A DNA stretch of 5,610 nucleotides from Flavobacteriales bacterium (GTDB lineage: Bacteria; Bacteroidota; Bacteroidia; Flavobacteriales_E; Vicingaceae). The notes beneath the pieces were generated by a model. That model had not been told where the DNA came from. It saw only the letters and a list, made by a program, of their open reading frames with translations, and made no database searches. This document shows, one piece after another, positions 1 through 5,440 of the stretch. Both the position numbers and the translations under genes were made by a program. The stretch is from positions 17,328 to 22,937 of the forward strand of contig NVVI01000031.1 in NCBI GenBank assembly GCA_002402165.1, given 5' to 3'. Every line of letters begins with the position of its first letter. The first letter of the stretch is position 1.

Positions 1-1538
1 AAAGCAATAAAATCGCCCATTTTTGCCATGTCAATTCCGTAACAGTCTAAATAACGAATTTGTGGAGCTGAAGAAACTACTACAATTTTTTTAGGGTTTA
101 ATCGGTCTAAAATCCTTAAAATACTTTGTTTTAAGGTAGTCCCTCTAACAATAGAATCATCAATAATTACCAAATTGTCAGTTGGGTAAACACTTCCATA
201 AGTGATGTCGTAAACGTGGGCTACTAAATCATCACGACTGTTATCTTGTGTAATAAAAGTTCTTAGTTTGGCATCTTTAATGGCAATTTTTTCTATTCTA
301 TTTCTTAGGGCTAGTATTTTTTTAATGTCTTCATCGGATGGATTATCTCCTAATGCTTTAATCTTTTTGAGCTTAATCTCATTCAACTTTTCTTGCATTC
401 CTTTCATCATCCCATAGTAAGAAATTTCTGCAGTATTTGGAATAAATGAAAAAACCGAATTTTTTAAATCATTATCAATAGATTTCAAAATCTGAGGAAC
501 AACATTTCTGCCTAATTGTTTTCTTTCTTTATAAATATCTTGGTCACTTCCTCTCGAAAAGTAGATGCGTTCAAAAGAACAAGCTGTTTTTTCTAAAGGT
601 TCTCGAACTTGTTTCATTGATACATCACCATTTTTTTTAATGATTAATGCATGACCTGGCTCAACTTCTTTTATGGTTTCTATAGCAACATTAAATGCTG
701 TTTGTATTGCTGGTCGCTCTGATGTAACGACTACTACTTCATCATCTTGGTAATAAAAAGCTGGTCTTATTCCAGAAGGATCTCTAAGAACAAAAGCATC
801 ACCATGCCCAAGTAATCCTGCCATCGCATAACCGCCATCCCAATCTTCGGCAGAGTTTTTAAGTATTTTTTGAAGGTCCAAATCTTTGGCAATTAATTTA
901 GATATTTCTTGTCGAGGATGACCTTCAGCTTTAAATTTATCGTACAAAGCTTGATTTCCTTCATCCAAATAATGCCCAATTTTTTCCATTACCGTAACGG
1001 TGTCAGATTTTTGTTTGGGGTGTTGTCCTATTTCAACAAGGATATTGAACAGCTCATCTACATTGGTTAAATTAAAATTTCCTGCAATAACTAAATTACG
1101 AGTCATCCAGTTGTTTTGTCTTAAAAATGGATGACAATGTTCAACACTATTTCCGCCAAAAGTACCGTAACGAAGATGACCTAATGAAAGTTCACCGGTA
1201 AATGCCACATTTTTCTTTAACCAATTTGCATCTTTTAATAATTTAGGATTGTGATTGTGAACGGCTTCAAATTTGGCATTTATTTTACCAAAAATATCTT
1301 TTATTGGATTAGAGTCATTGGAACGATATCGGCTAATGTATCTTTCTCCTGGAGCAACATCAAATTTAATGTTGGCTATACCCGCTCCATCCTGTCCGCG
1401 ATTGTGCTGTTTTTCCATTAATAAGTACATTTTGTCTAAGCCATAAGTGGCTGTTCCGTACTTTTTAATATAATAATCTAATGGTTTTAGAAGTCTTATT
1501 AATGCAATACCACATTCGTGTTTGATAGCGTCACTCAT
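1..1538 (-). CDS. PurF-like amidophosphoribosyltransferase (class II glutamine amidotransferase), C-terminus cut by window edge
   Basis: Seen: 512 codons from an ATG at 1538, open to the left edge. The N-terminus MSDAIKHECGI places a candidate Ntn nucleophile at Cys9, so a short propeptide would be removed, as in Bacillus-type PurF. Glutaminase landmarks follow in order: NRGQDGAG (46-53), RYGT (123-126), GNFNLTN (153-159), SDT (178-180) and RDPSGIRP (252-259). The phosphoribosyltransferase half shows ERIYFSRGSD (323-332) and the PRPP loop IIDDSIVRGTT (458-468). Known: PurF makes phosphoribosylamine from PRPP and glutamine, the first step of purine synthesis, in the cytosol. Odd: the segment before the PRPP loop carries a lysine-rich insertion and lacks the usual GRTFI-PTQ loop, having LRTFITQDNSRDD instead. 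As I recall, Bacteroidota carry such a long form (about 630 residues) that can coexist with an ordinary PurF, so roughly 120 codons may lie outside. Family certain; exact reaction less so. Confidence 0.9.
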   Translation of the reverse strand, partial: MSDAIKHECGIALIRLLKPLDYYIKKYGTATYGLDKMYLLMEKQHNRGQDGAGIANIKFDVAPGERYISRYRSNDSNPIKDIFGKINAKFEAVHNHNPKLLKDANWLKKNVAFTGELSLGHLRYGTFGGNSVEHCHPFLRQNNWMTRNLVIAGNFNLTNVDELFNILVEIGQHPKQKSDTVTVMEKIGHYLDEGNQALYDKFKAEGHPRQEISKLIAKDLDLQKILKNSAEDWDGGYAMAGLLGHGDAFVLRDPSGIRPAFYYQDDEVVVVTSERPAIQTAFNVAIETIKEVEPGHALIIKKNGDVSMKQVREPLEKTACSFERIYFSRGSDQDIYKERKQLGRNVVPQILKSIDNDLKNSVFSFIPNTAEISYYGMMKGMQEKLNEIKLKKIKALGDNPSDEDIKKILALRNRIEKIAIKDAKLRTFITQDNSRDDLVAHVYDITYGSVYPTDNLVIIDDSIVRGTTLKQSILRILDRLNPKKIVVVSSAPQIRYLDCYGIDMAKMGDFIA

Positions 1539-1566
1539 TTTATTTTTTTAGCCGTGAATGAAAGAC

Positions 1567-1574
1567 CAAAAGTA
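1567..1574 (-). promoter_or_regulatory. Candidate -7 promoter element of the PurF-like gene
   Basis: On the minus strand this reads TACTTTTG, a full match to the Bacteroidota -7 consensus TAnnTTTG. It lies 28 bases upstream of the ATG at 1538, leaving room for a 5' leader of about 20 bases. No TTG for the -33 element is found at the expected distance, so the call rests on the -7 box and on its place between a terminator and a start codon. The rest of the 1539-1656 gap holds only the terminator. Confidence 0.45.
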
Positions 1575-1598
1575 AGCTATTATTTTTGAGAAATCGAT

Positions 1599-1637
1599 AA
1601 AAAAAGAGCTGTGAAAAAACCATTTTTCACAACTCTT
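1599..1637 (-). terminator. Rho-independent terminator of the sulfur operon
   Basis: In the minus-strand RNA, bases 1637-1623 pair with 1618-1604 to give a 15-bp stem with one G-U wobble (1609/1632) and a 4-base loop (1619-1622). The stem runs directly into seven U residues (1605-1599, partly shared with the stem foot). It starts 19 bases after the stop codon of the lipoprotein rhodanese gene, which fits the end of the operon and separates it from the PurF-like gene. On the plus strand the hairpin is also followed by A/T-rich sequence, but there is no convergent gene to stop. Confidence 0.88.
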
Positions 1638-1656
1638 CAATATTTTATAATTGACA

Positions 1657-2100
1657 CTATTTTACAGTCTCTTTTCCAGCAGTATTCCAAGCACTCATTC
1701 CTCCTAATAAATTATAAACGGTTATGAAGCCCATTTTTTCTAGTTTTTTAGCAGCTTTTCCGCTTCTTCCGCCAGCCTTACAATAAACATAAACTGGTTT
1801 TATTTTGTCTAATCTTTCTAATTGTTGGTCAAAATCTTTATCAAAAAAGTTCATTTTTGTGGCATCTTTAATAGTACCAGTTGTCCATTCTTCAGGTGTT
1901 CTTACATCTAAGATTTGTCCATCTCCTTTTGCAATTAATTCAGCAAATTTATTTACACCAACATCTTCGTTAATTGTTTCTGCCTGCTGTATAGTTGTTT
2001 CAACAATTTCTTCTTGAGAAGTAGTTTTTTCAGCATTACTAGAACAGCTTATTGCTGTTAATGATAATCCTAAAGGAATTATAAATAATAATTTTTTCAT
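1657..2100 (-). CDS. Rhodanese-domain lipoprotein (periplasmic sulfurtransferase)
   Basis: A 147-residue protein. The N-terminus MKKLLFIIPLGLSLTAISC has the basic start, hydrophobic core and Cys19 of a lipoprotein signal peptide; the lipobox AISC is loose but acceptable for Bacteroidota. A Ser/Thr/Glu-rich linker (20-47) leads to one rhodanese domain (about 48-143) with DVRTPEEW (65-72), the active loop CKAGGR (107-112, Cys107 the persulfide-carrying nucleophile) and the closing motif NLLGGMSAW (130-138). No +2 to +5 acidic surface-export signal follows Cys19, so anchoring in the inner membrane or the inner face of the outer membrane is likelier than surface display. Known: rhodaneses pass sulfane sulfur from thiosulfate or persulfide to acceptors. 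It is the last operon gene; its ATG follows the DUF6132 stop by 4 bases, suggesting coupled translation. Its physiological donor and acceptor cannot be read from the sequence. Confidence 0.92.
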   Translation of the reverse strand: MKKLLFIIPLGLSLTAISCSSNAEKTTSQEEIVETTIQQAETINEDVGVNKFAELIAKGDGQILDVRTPEEWTTGTIKDATKMNFFDKDFDQQLERLDKIKPVYVYCKAGGRSGKAAKKLEKMGFITVYNLLGGMSAWNTAGKETVK

Positions 2101-2104
2101 CGTT

Positions 2105-2311
2105 TTAAATGTTTTTATCTTTTAATTTATCATTGGCAATATCACCAATAAACCAACCCATAATTGCACCAAATCCCATACTGGTATACCAATTAGCTGT
2201 AATGCCACAATTACCAGAGGCACAGCCTATAAAATTCCAATACAAGAACCCTCCTACCGCTCCTAAAAGAGCAATAATAAGGGAAAGTTTGTGTTTTAAT
2301 ATCCAGTTCAT
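2105..2311 (-). CDS. DUF6132-like small membrane protein with a CX4C loop
   Basis: A 68-residue protein starting MNWILKHKLSL. Two hydrophobic helices (about 9-29 and 43-58) flank a loop with GCASGNCGITAN (29-40), the G-C-x-S-G-x-C-x-I-T pattern I associate with DUF6132 proteins of Bacteroidota. Basic residues at both ends favour both termini in the cytosol and the loop with Cys30 and Cys35 facing the periplasm. The start at 2311 is preferred over an in-frame ATG at 2347: from 2311 the protein begins with the usual family N-terminus, while the twelve upstream residues overlap the rhodanese remnant in another frame. Only one base separates the remnant's stop from this ATG. The role is unknown; its recurring position beside rhodanese genes suggests sulfur or thiosulfate handling at the membrane, which is inference. 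Confidence 0.82.
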   Translation of the reverse strand: MNWILKHKLSLIIALLGAVGGFLYWNFIGCASGNCGITANWYTSMGFGAIMGWFIGDIANDKLKDKNI

Positions 2312-2312
2312 C

Positions 2313-2405
2313 TTATGCAAATTTGTTCCACCCACCACCATTGGCAATTAATTCGTGATGATTTACTTTAGGCTCTAAGCCAAATATTTTTCTAATTAAA
2401 CTCAT
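2313..2405 (-). pseudogene. Internally deleted rhodanese remnant (30-codon open reading frame)
   Basis: An ATG at 2405 opens 30 codons ending in TAA at 2313-2315. The first part, MSLIRKIFGLEPKVN followed by a helix-like HHELIANG, resembles the N-terminus of small flavobacterial rhodaneses, just before the usual 'A-I-I-D-V-R' strand. The last part, NGGGWNKFA, resembles the C-terminus of the same family; the intact neighbour at 2511-2786 has NGGGWNM at its own end. Everything between, including the DVR motif and catalytic cysteine loop (some 65-70 residues), is missing, yet the frame is intact across the junction. The simplest reading is a deletion between short AATGG repeats present where each half encodes 'NG'. 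It cannot be an active sulfurtransferase. It may survive because its stop lies one base before the DUF6132 ATG and may feed ribosomes into it. Homology is by eye. Confidence 0.6.
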
Positions 2406-2425
2406 TTATTCTAGTTAAAAGTTAT

Positions 2426-2453
2426 AAAGATGAAAGTTTATACTTTCATCTTT
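2426..2453. other. Perfect hairpin inside the operon, possible weak terminator or processing site
   Basis: AAAGATGAAAGT (2426-2437) and ACTTTCATCTTT (2442-2453) form a perfect 12-bp stem with a 4-base loop. In the operon (minus-strand) RNA it is followed by UAUAACUUUU rather than a clean U run, and the stem has only four G-C pairs, so termination would be partial at best. It sits in the 105-base gap between the intact rhodanese gene and the remnant, the only long gap in the operon besides the one with the palindromic repeat. It could lower expression of the last genes or mark an RNA processing point. The rest of the gap shows only short AGTCT repeats. Confidence 0.4.
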
Positions 2454-2510
2454 TTCAGTATTAATTTTCTTATTTATCTTGACTCTGAAAGTCTTGAGTC
2501 TTTTAGTCTA

Positions 2511-2786
2511 TTATACCATTCTCATTGCAACCATATTCCATCCACCGCCATTGTATATTTCTTCAATTCCATTTTCCTCTAAGAATTGAACTACTTGTCC
2601 GCTTCTATTCCCAGATGCACAACAAAGCACGAGTGGTTTTTTCATGTTTTTAAAGTCTTCCACCATTTGTGGTACTTGTCCTAAAGGAATGTTTGTTGAA
2701 CCTTCAACACACCCCATACAAAACTCGCTAGGTTCTCGTACATCAATTATTGTTGCTTTTTTTAAATCTACGTTTTCGTAACTCAT
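2511..2786 (-). CDS. Single-domain cytosolic rhodanese
   Basis: A 91-residue, stand-alone rhodanese with no signal peptide, so cytosolic. Motifs: ATIIDVREPSEF (11-22), NIPLG (32-36), active loop CASGNR (56-61) with Cys56 as nucleophile and another Cys just before it (55), and the C-terminal NGGGWN (79-84). The frame is open upstream to an ATG at 2930, but that extension crosses the palindromic repeat and the end of the upstream gene and encodes no rhodanese sequence. The ATG at 2786, behind an A-rich leader, begins the domain properly. Odd: the usual 'GH(V/I)xG' after the first strand is GCVEG here, and together with Cys23 this creates a CxxC (23-26). The role is probably to accept sulfane sulfur made or released by the upstream dioxygenase fusion; donor and acceptor are not evident. 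No full domain is missing despite the short length, which is normal for this subfamily. Confidence 0.93.
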   Translation of the reverse strand: MSYENVDLKKATIIDVREPSEFCMGCVEGSTNIPLGQVPQMVEDFKNMKKPLVLCCASGNRSGQVVQFLEENGIEEIYNGGGWNMVAMRMV

Positions 2787-2816
2787 TTTCTTTTTTTTAG
2801 TAATTATTATTAAACA

Positions 2817-2903
2817 CGTCATTGCGAGGCACGAAGCAATCTTATTTGATGAGATTGCTGCCCAAGCTCTCGCTTGGCGTGTTACACTACATTCGCAATG
2901 ACG
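2817..2903. repeat. Palindromic interspersed repeat with three-arm fold (CGTCATTGCGA type)
   Basis: An 11-bp terminal inverted repeat, CGTCATTGCGA (2817-2827) and TCGCAATGACG (2893-2903), is perfect. Inside are two further hairpins: AGCAATCT/AGATTGCT (2835-2842 with 2852-2859, 9-base loop) and CCAAGC/GCTTGG (2862-2867 with 2872-2877, 4-base loop). A 4-bp CACG/CGTG pairing (2830-2833 with 2878-2881) can close the arms. The element is more GC-rich than its surroundings. Palindromes opening with GTCATTGCGAG are, from memory, scattered in many bacterial genomes including Bacteroidota. It begins 5 bases after the dioxygenase-fusion stop and fills most of the 122-base gap before the rhodanese start, so it looks like an insertion that split formerly closer genes. 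It encodes no transposase, so any movement would need one elsewhere. Confidence 0.8.
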
Positions 2904-2908
2904 AAGAA

Positions 2909-4324
2909 TTAAAGCATTGTTGTTGGACAAACATATTCTGTTGTTTGTATCGTTTCATATTCTTTTATTTTTTCAAACCCACCCTCAACATTGGTGAGAT
3001 TAAAATATCCTTTTGATTGTAGGATTGATATAGCAATTACTGATCGGTATCCTCCTAAACAATGAACGTGGAATGCTTTATCTTTTTCAAGTTTTGTGTG
3101 TTCTGAAATTAATTTATCCAAACAAGAATTGGTACTACTATCACAGATAACACGTTCTGAATAATACTCCGAGTTTTTTCTAACATCTAACACATTTATA
3201 TTTTTGTTGGTCAATCGTTCTGAAAATTCTTTAGGTGTGATACTTGTTATCGATTCTGTGCTTTCTCCAGATTGCTCCCAAGCCTCAATCTCGCCTTTAA
3301 GATAACCTTTAACGTTATCATATCCAACTCTTGATAAGCGAGTGATGGCTTCTTCCTCTCTACCTTCAGGTACAATTAATAAAATGGGAGTGTTTAAATC
3401 TTCAATTATAGTGCCTACCCAAGAAGCAAAAGTGCCGTCTAAACCAAAAAACCAAGAGTTGATGATGTGCTTTTTCACAAAATCGGTTTCGTGCCGAACA
3501 TCTAATATTCTTGCTCCATTGTCTGCTAATGTTTTGAATCCTGAAACGGACAAGGGGTTATTTCCGTCAGTTAAAATATCATCATAACTTTTATTGATTC
3601 CCTTATTCATTCCTACATTTTTAGGAAAATATTGAGGAGGGACAACTAATCCAGTAGTTACTTCTTTAACAAATTCTCCTTTAGTCATGTCTGCTCTTAA
3701 AGCATAGTTAACCTCTTTTTGATGACCTAGTGTGTCAAAAGTTTCTTTACTCATATTTTTTCCACAAGCAGAACCTGCTCCATGAGCTGGGTAAACAATA
3801 ATGCCATCTGGCAAAGTCATAATTTTATTTCTCAATGAATCAAATAAATAACCCGCTAAATCTTCTTGAGTAACATCAGATTTTACGGCTAAATCTGGCC
3901 TTCCAACATCTCCAATAAAGAGTGCATCTCCTGTAAAAATGTAAGGAGTTTCCCCTTCAGCATCTATTAATAAATAAGATGAAGATTCCATAGTATGCCC
4001 TGGAGTATGTAATAACTTCAGTGTAATGTTACCTATTTTAAATTCTTCGCCATCTGCTCCAGAATGGAAATCAAATGCTGTTTTGGCATTTGGTCCAAAA
4101 ACAATCGTTGCACCAGTTTTCTTCGCTAAATCTACGTGTCCTGAAACAAAATCTGCATGAAAATGTGTTAAGAAAACGTATTTGATTTTTGCTCCTCTAC
4201 TGTGTGCTTTCTCGATATATGGAGTTGTTTCTCTTAAAGGGTCTATTACAACTGCTTCTCCATTTGATTCGATGTAGTAAGCCATTTCAGCTAAACATCC
4301 TGTAAATAATTGCTCTACATACAT
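2909..4324 (-). CDS. CstB-like persulfide dioxygenase / rhodanese fusion (MBL fold plus two rhodanese domains)
   Basis: A 471-residue cytosolic protein. Residues 1-240 are an ETHE1-type metallo-beta-lactamase fold: THFHADFVSGH (53-63), TPGH (107-110), TGDALFIGDVGRPD (131-144) and YPAHGAGSACG (178-188). By comparison with ETHE1, His54, His110 and Asp133 should bind the mononuclear Fe(II) of persulfide dioxygenase, which oxidises persulfide to sulfite; Cys187 corresponds to a cysteine I recall as important in CstB. Residues about 255-352 form a rhodanese homology domain whose loop (VPEGRE, 318-323) has no cysteine, so it is catalytically silent. Residues about 362-458 are a second rhodanese domain with DVRKNSEY (380-387) and active loop CLGGYR (422-427). 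This MBL, pseudo-rhodanese, rhodanese order and length match staphylococcal CstB. The ATG lies 4 bases after the transporter stop. The N-terminal MYVEQLFTGCL is typical of the family, supporting the start. Exact substrate (glutathione, bacillithiol or coenzyme A persulfide) is not readable. Confidence 0.93.
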   Translation of the reverse strand: MYVEQLFTGCLAEMAYYIESNGEAVVIDPLRETTPYIEKAHSRGAKIKYVFLTHFHADFVSGHVDLAKKTGATIVFGPNAKTAFDFHSGADGEEFKIGNITLKLLHTPGHTMESSSYLLIDAEGETPYIFTGDALFIGDVGRPDLAVKSDVTQEDLAGYLFDSLRNKIMTLPDGIIVYPAHGAGSACGKNMSKETFDTLGHQKEVNYALRADMTKGEFVKEVTTGLVVPPQYFPKNVGMNKGINKSYDDILTDGNNPLSVSGFKTLADNGARILDVRHETDFVKKHIINSWFFGLDGTFASWVGTIIEDLNTPILLIVPEGREEEAITRLSRVGYDNVKGYLKGEIEAWEQSGESTESITSITPKEFSERLTNKNINVLDVRKNSEYYSERVICDSSTNSCLDKLISEHTKLEKDKAFHVHCLGGYRSVIAISILQSKGYFNLTNVEGGFEKIKEYETIQTTEYVCPTTML

Positions 4325-4328
4325 AATT

Positions 4329-5123
4329 TTAATTAATTATTGTCTCTTTTATTATTATGATAACTCCCATTAATAAAACGAAATAACCAAACCCTTTTTT
4401 TAGTTTAGATCCGTCTATTTTGTGTGAGAGTTGATTCCCGATAAAAATTCCGATTACTGCTAAAGTTGTAAAACTTAATAATAATTTCCAATCGATAGTT
4501 ATAATTGATAAGTCACCTAAAAATCCAAAAAGTGATTTTGCAGCAATAATGGCTAAGGAAGTACCTATTGCTTTTTTCATTGGTAAATTACTCAGCATAA
4601 CTAATGCGGGAATAATAATAAACCCACCACCAGCACCAACTAATCCAGTTAAAACTCCAACTAAAATCCCTTCAATTAAAATGAGTGGATAATTGAATGT
4701 TCGTTCTTCTGCTTGTACAATTTCTTTTCGTCCTTTTATCATTGAGACAGAAGCTAATATCATTAATGTAGCAAATAAGCCCATCACAAAAAGGCGCTTG
4801 GTGAAAATGAAATTATCAATTGTGAAAATTTCATCAGGAATTTCTGGGACTAAAAACCTTCTGGTTGCATAAACAGCTACAATTGCAGGAAGCCCGAAAA
4901 CTATTGCCGTTTTGATATCTACAAAACCATGCTTGTACTTAATACTTGCTCCAATTAAACTTGCAGTTCCAACTACAAAAAGAGAGTAGGCTGGTGCGGT
5001 ATCAGCTGCATCTACTCCTAATAGATATACTAAAATAGGAACGGTTAAAATGGAGCCTCCACCACCTATTAAGCCTAAAGAAAGTCCAATTAAAATTGCT
5101 GATATGTATCCTAAAATTTCCAC
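4329..5123 (-). CDS. TauE/SafE-family membrane transporter, probable sulfite or sulfur-anion exporter
   Basis: A 264-residue, strongly hydrophobic protein with about eight predicted membrane helices in two halves. Each half opens with the glycine-rich family signature: GLIGGGGSILTVPIL (17-31) and GLVGAGGGFIIIPAL (160-174). The halves are joined by a charged loop around 129-143 (KGRKEIVQAEERT). Known: the family carries organic or inorganic sulfur anions such as sulfite and sulfoacetate across the inner membrane, though many members are uncharacterised. The start is a GTG at 5123, 4 bases after the regulator's stop; no in-frame ATG fits better and the protein then begins MEILGYISAIL as expected. 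Placement directly before a sulfite-producing dioxygenase makes sulfite or thiosulfate export the best guess (inference). Confidence 0.92.
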   Translation of the reverse strand: MEILGYISAILIGLSLGLIGGGGSILTVPILVYLLGVDAADTAPAYSLFVVGTASLIGASIKYKHGFVDIKTAIVFGLPAIVAVYATRRFLVPEIPDEIFTIDNFIFTKRLFVMGLFATLMILASVSMIKGRKEIVQAEERTFNYPLILIEGILVGVLTGLVGAGGGFIIIPALVMLSNLPMKKAIGTSLAIIAAKSLFGFLGDLSIITIDWKLLLSFTTLAVIGIFIGNQLSHKIDGSKLKKGFGYFVLLMGVIIIIKETIIN

Positions 5124-5127
5124 TAAA

Positions 5128-5412
5128 TTATTCTTGACACTTATCTATACATGCTACAATTTGAGATAAACGCTGATGTTTTAGCGAATAATAACAGTTT
5201 TTTCCAGAGCGTTCAGAAAGTAATACTCCTTTGTTTTTAAGAATACTTAAATGATGAGAAGCAACAGCTTGTTCAATTTTTAATGCTTCATGTATTTCCG
5301 TAACACTTAATTTTTTATCATCATCTAACATACCAACAATAGCTATCCTAACAGGGTGAGCTATTGCCTTGAGCATTTCTGATGCGGTTTCTAGCTTGTT
5401 CAATTCTATCAT
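5128..5412 (-). CDS. ArsR-family winged-helix transcriptional regulator, candidate persulfide/thiol sensor
   Basis: A 94-residue regulator, a normal ArsR length. Residues 12-30 (EMLKAIAHPVRIAIVGMLD) hold the family's 'LAHPxRxxIL' helix, 36-61 the helix-turn-helix with recognition helix around EQAVASHHLSILK (47-59), and 63-77 the beta-wing. Known: family members are dimeric repressors that leave DNA when metal binds or cysteines are oxidised or persulfidated. Cysteines are at 73 (wing) and at 88 and 92 in the C-terminal helix (CIDKC). As the first operon gene it probably represses its own promoter, with the palindrome at 5465-5480 as candidate operator. Its cysteine positions differ from those I recall for BigR/SqrR (one in the second helix, one in the last), so sulfur sensing is inferred mainly from context; a metal or arsenic-type ligand remains possible. 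Confidence 0.9.
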   Translation of the reverse strand: MIELNKLETASEMLKAIAHPVRIAIVGMLDDDKKLSVTEIHEALKIEQAVASHHLSILKNKGVLLSERSGKNCYYSLKHQRLSQIVACIDKCQE

Positions 5413-5440
5413 AATATATAAATATATAGATTTATCGATA

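Larger units (their letters stand above)
1657..5412 (-). other. Putative persulfide/sulfide detoxification operon
   Basis: Six intact genes and one remnant run in the same direction between the divergent promoter region and the terminator at 1599-1637. Gaps are 4, 4, 122, 105, 1 and 4 bases. The long gaps contain the palindromic repeat and the perfect hairpin respectively; neither holds a good promoter match. The gene set (repressor, sulfur-anion exporter, persulfide dioxygenase fusion, three intact rhodanese proteins, thiol-bearing membrane protein) is consistent with one pathway for sulfane sulfur. Sulfide:quinone oxidoreductase, expected upstream of the dioxygenase step, is absent from the window. 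Confidence 0.75.

Noticed and set aside
1805..2017. Plus-strand open frame opposite the lipoprotein rhodanese
   Set aside because: Lies wholly antisense to a well-supported gene and shows no recognisable motif.
2195..2230. Shared CASGN string between the DUF6132 loop and the rhodanese active loop (2601-2621)
   Set aside because: Five residues in unrelated folds; the DUF6132 loop is a family trait, so coincidence is the simpler explanation.
2312..2347. Upstream ATG giving the DUF6132-like protein 12 more residues
   Set aside because: The extension overlaps the rhodanese remnant in another frame, and the expected family N-terminus starts at 2311.
2109..2351. Plus-strand open frame opposite the DUF6132-like gene
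   Set aside because: Mirror of a small real gene; no domain, no promoter.
2817..2903. Palindromic arms read as a CRISPR repeat or tRNA-like gene
   Set aside because: There is one copy only with no spacers, and the arms do not fit a tRNA cloverleaf with acceptor, anticodon and T-loop features.
2787..2930. In-frame 48-residue N-terminal extension of the cytosolic rhodanese
   Set aside because: It is translated from the palindromic repeat and overlaps the end of the dioxygenase-fusion gene; the rhodanese domain begins naturally at the ATG at 2786.
2822..3016. Plus-strand open frame across the palindromic repeat
   Set aside because: Starts inside the repeat and runs antisense to the fusion gene's 3' end; composition looks arbitrary.
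3342..3587. Plus-strand open frame opposite the fusion gene
   Set aside because: Antisense to a conserved rhodanese domain; no independent coding evidence.
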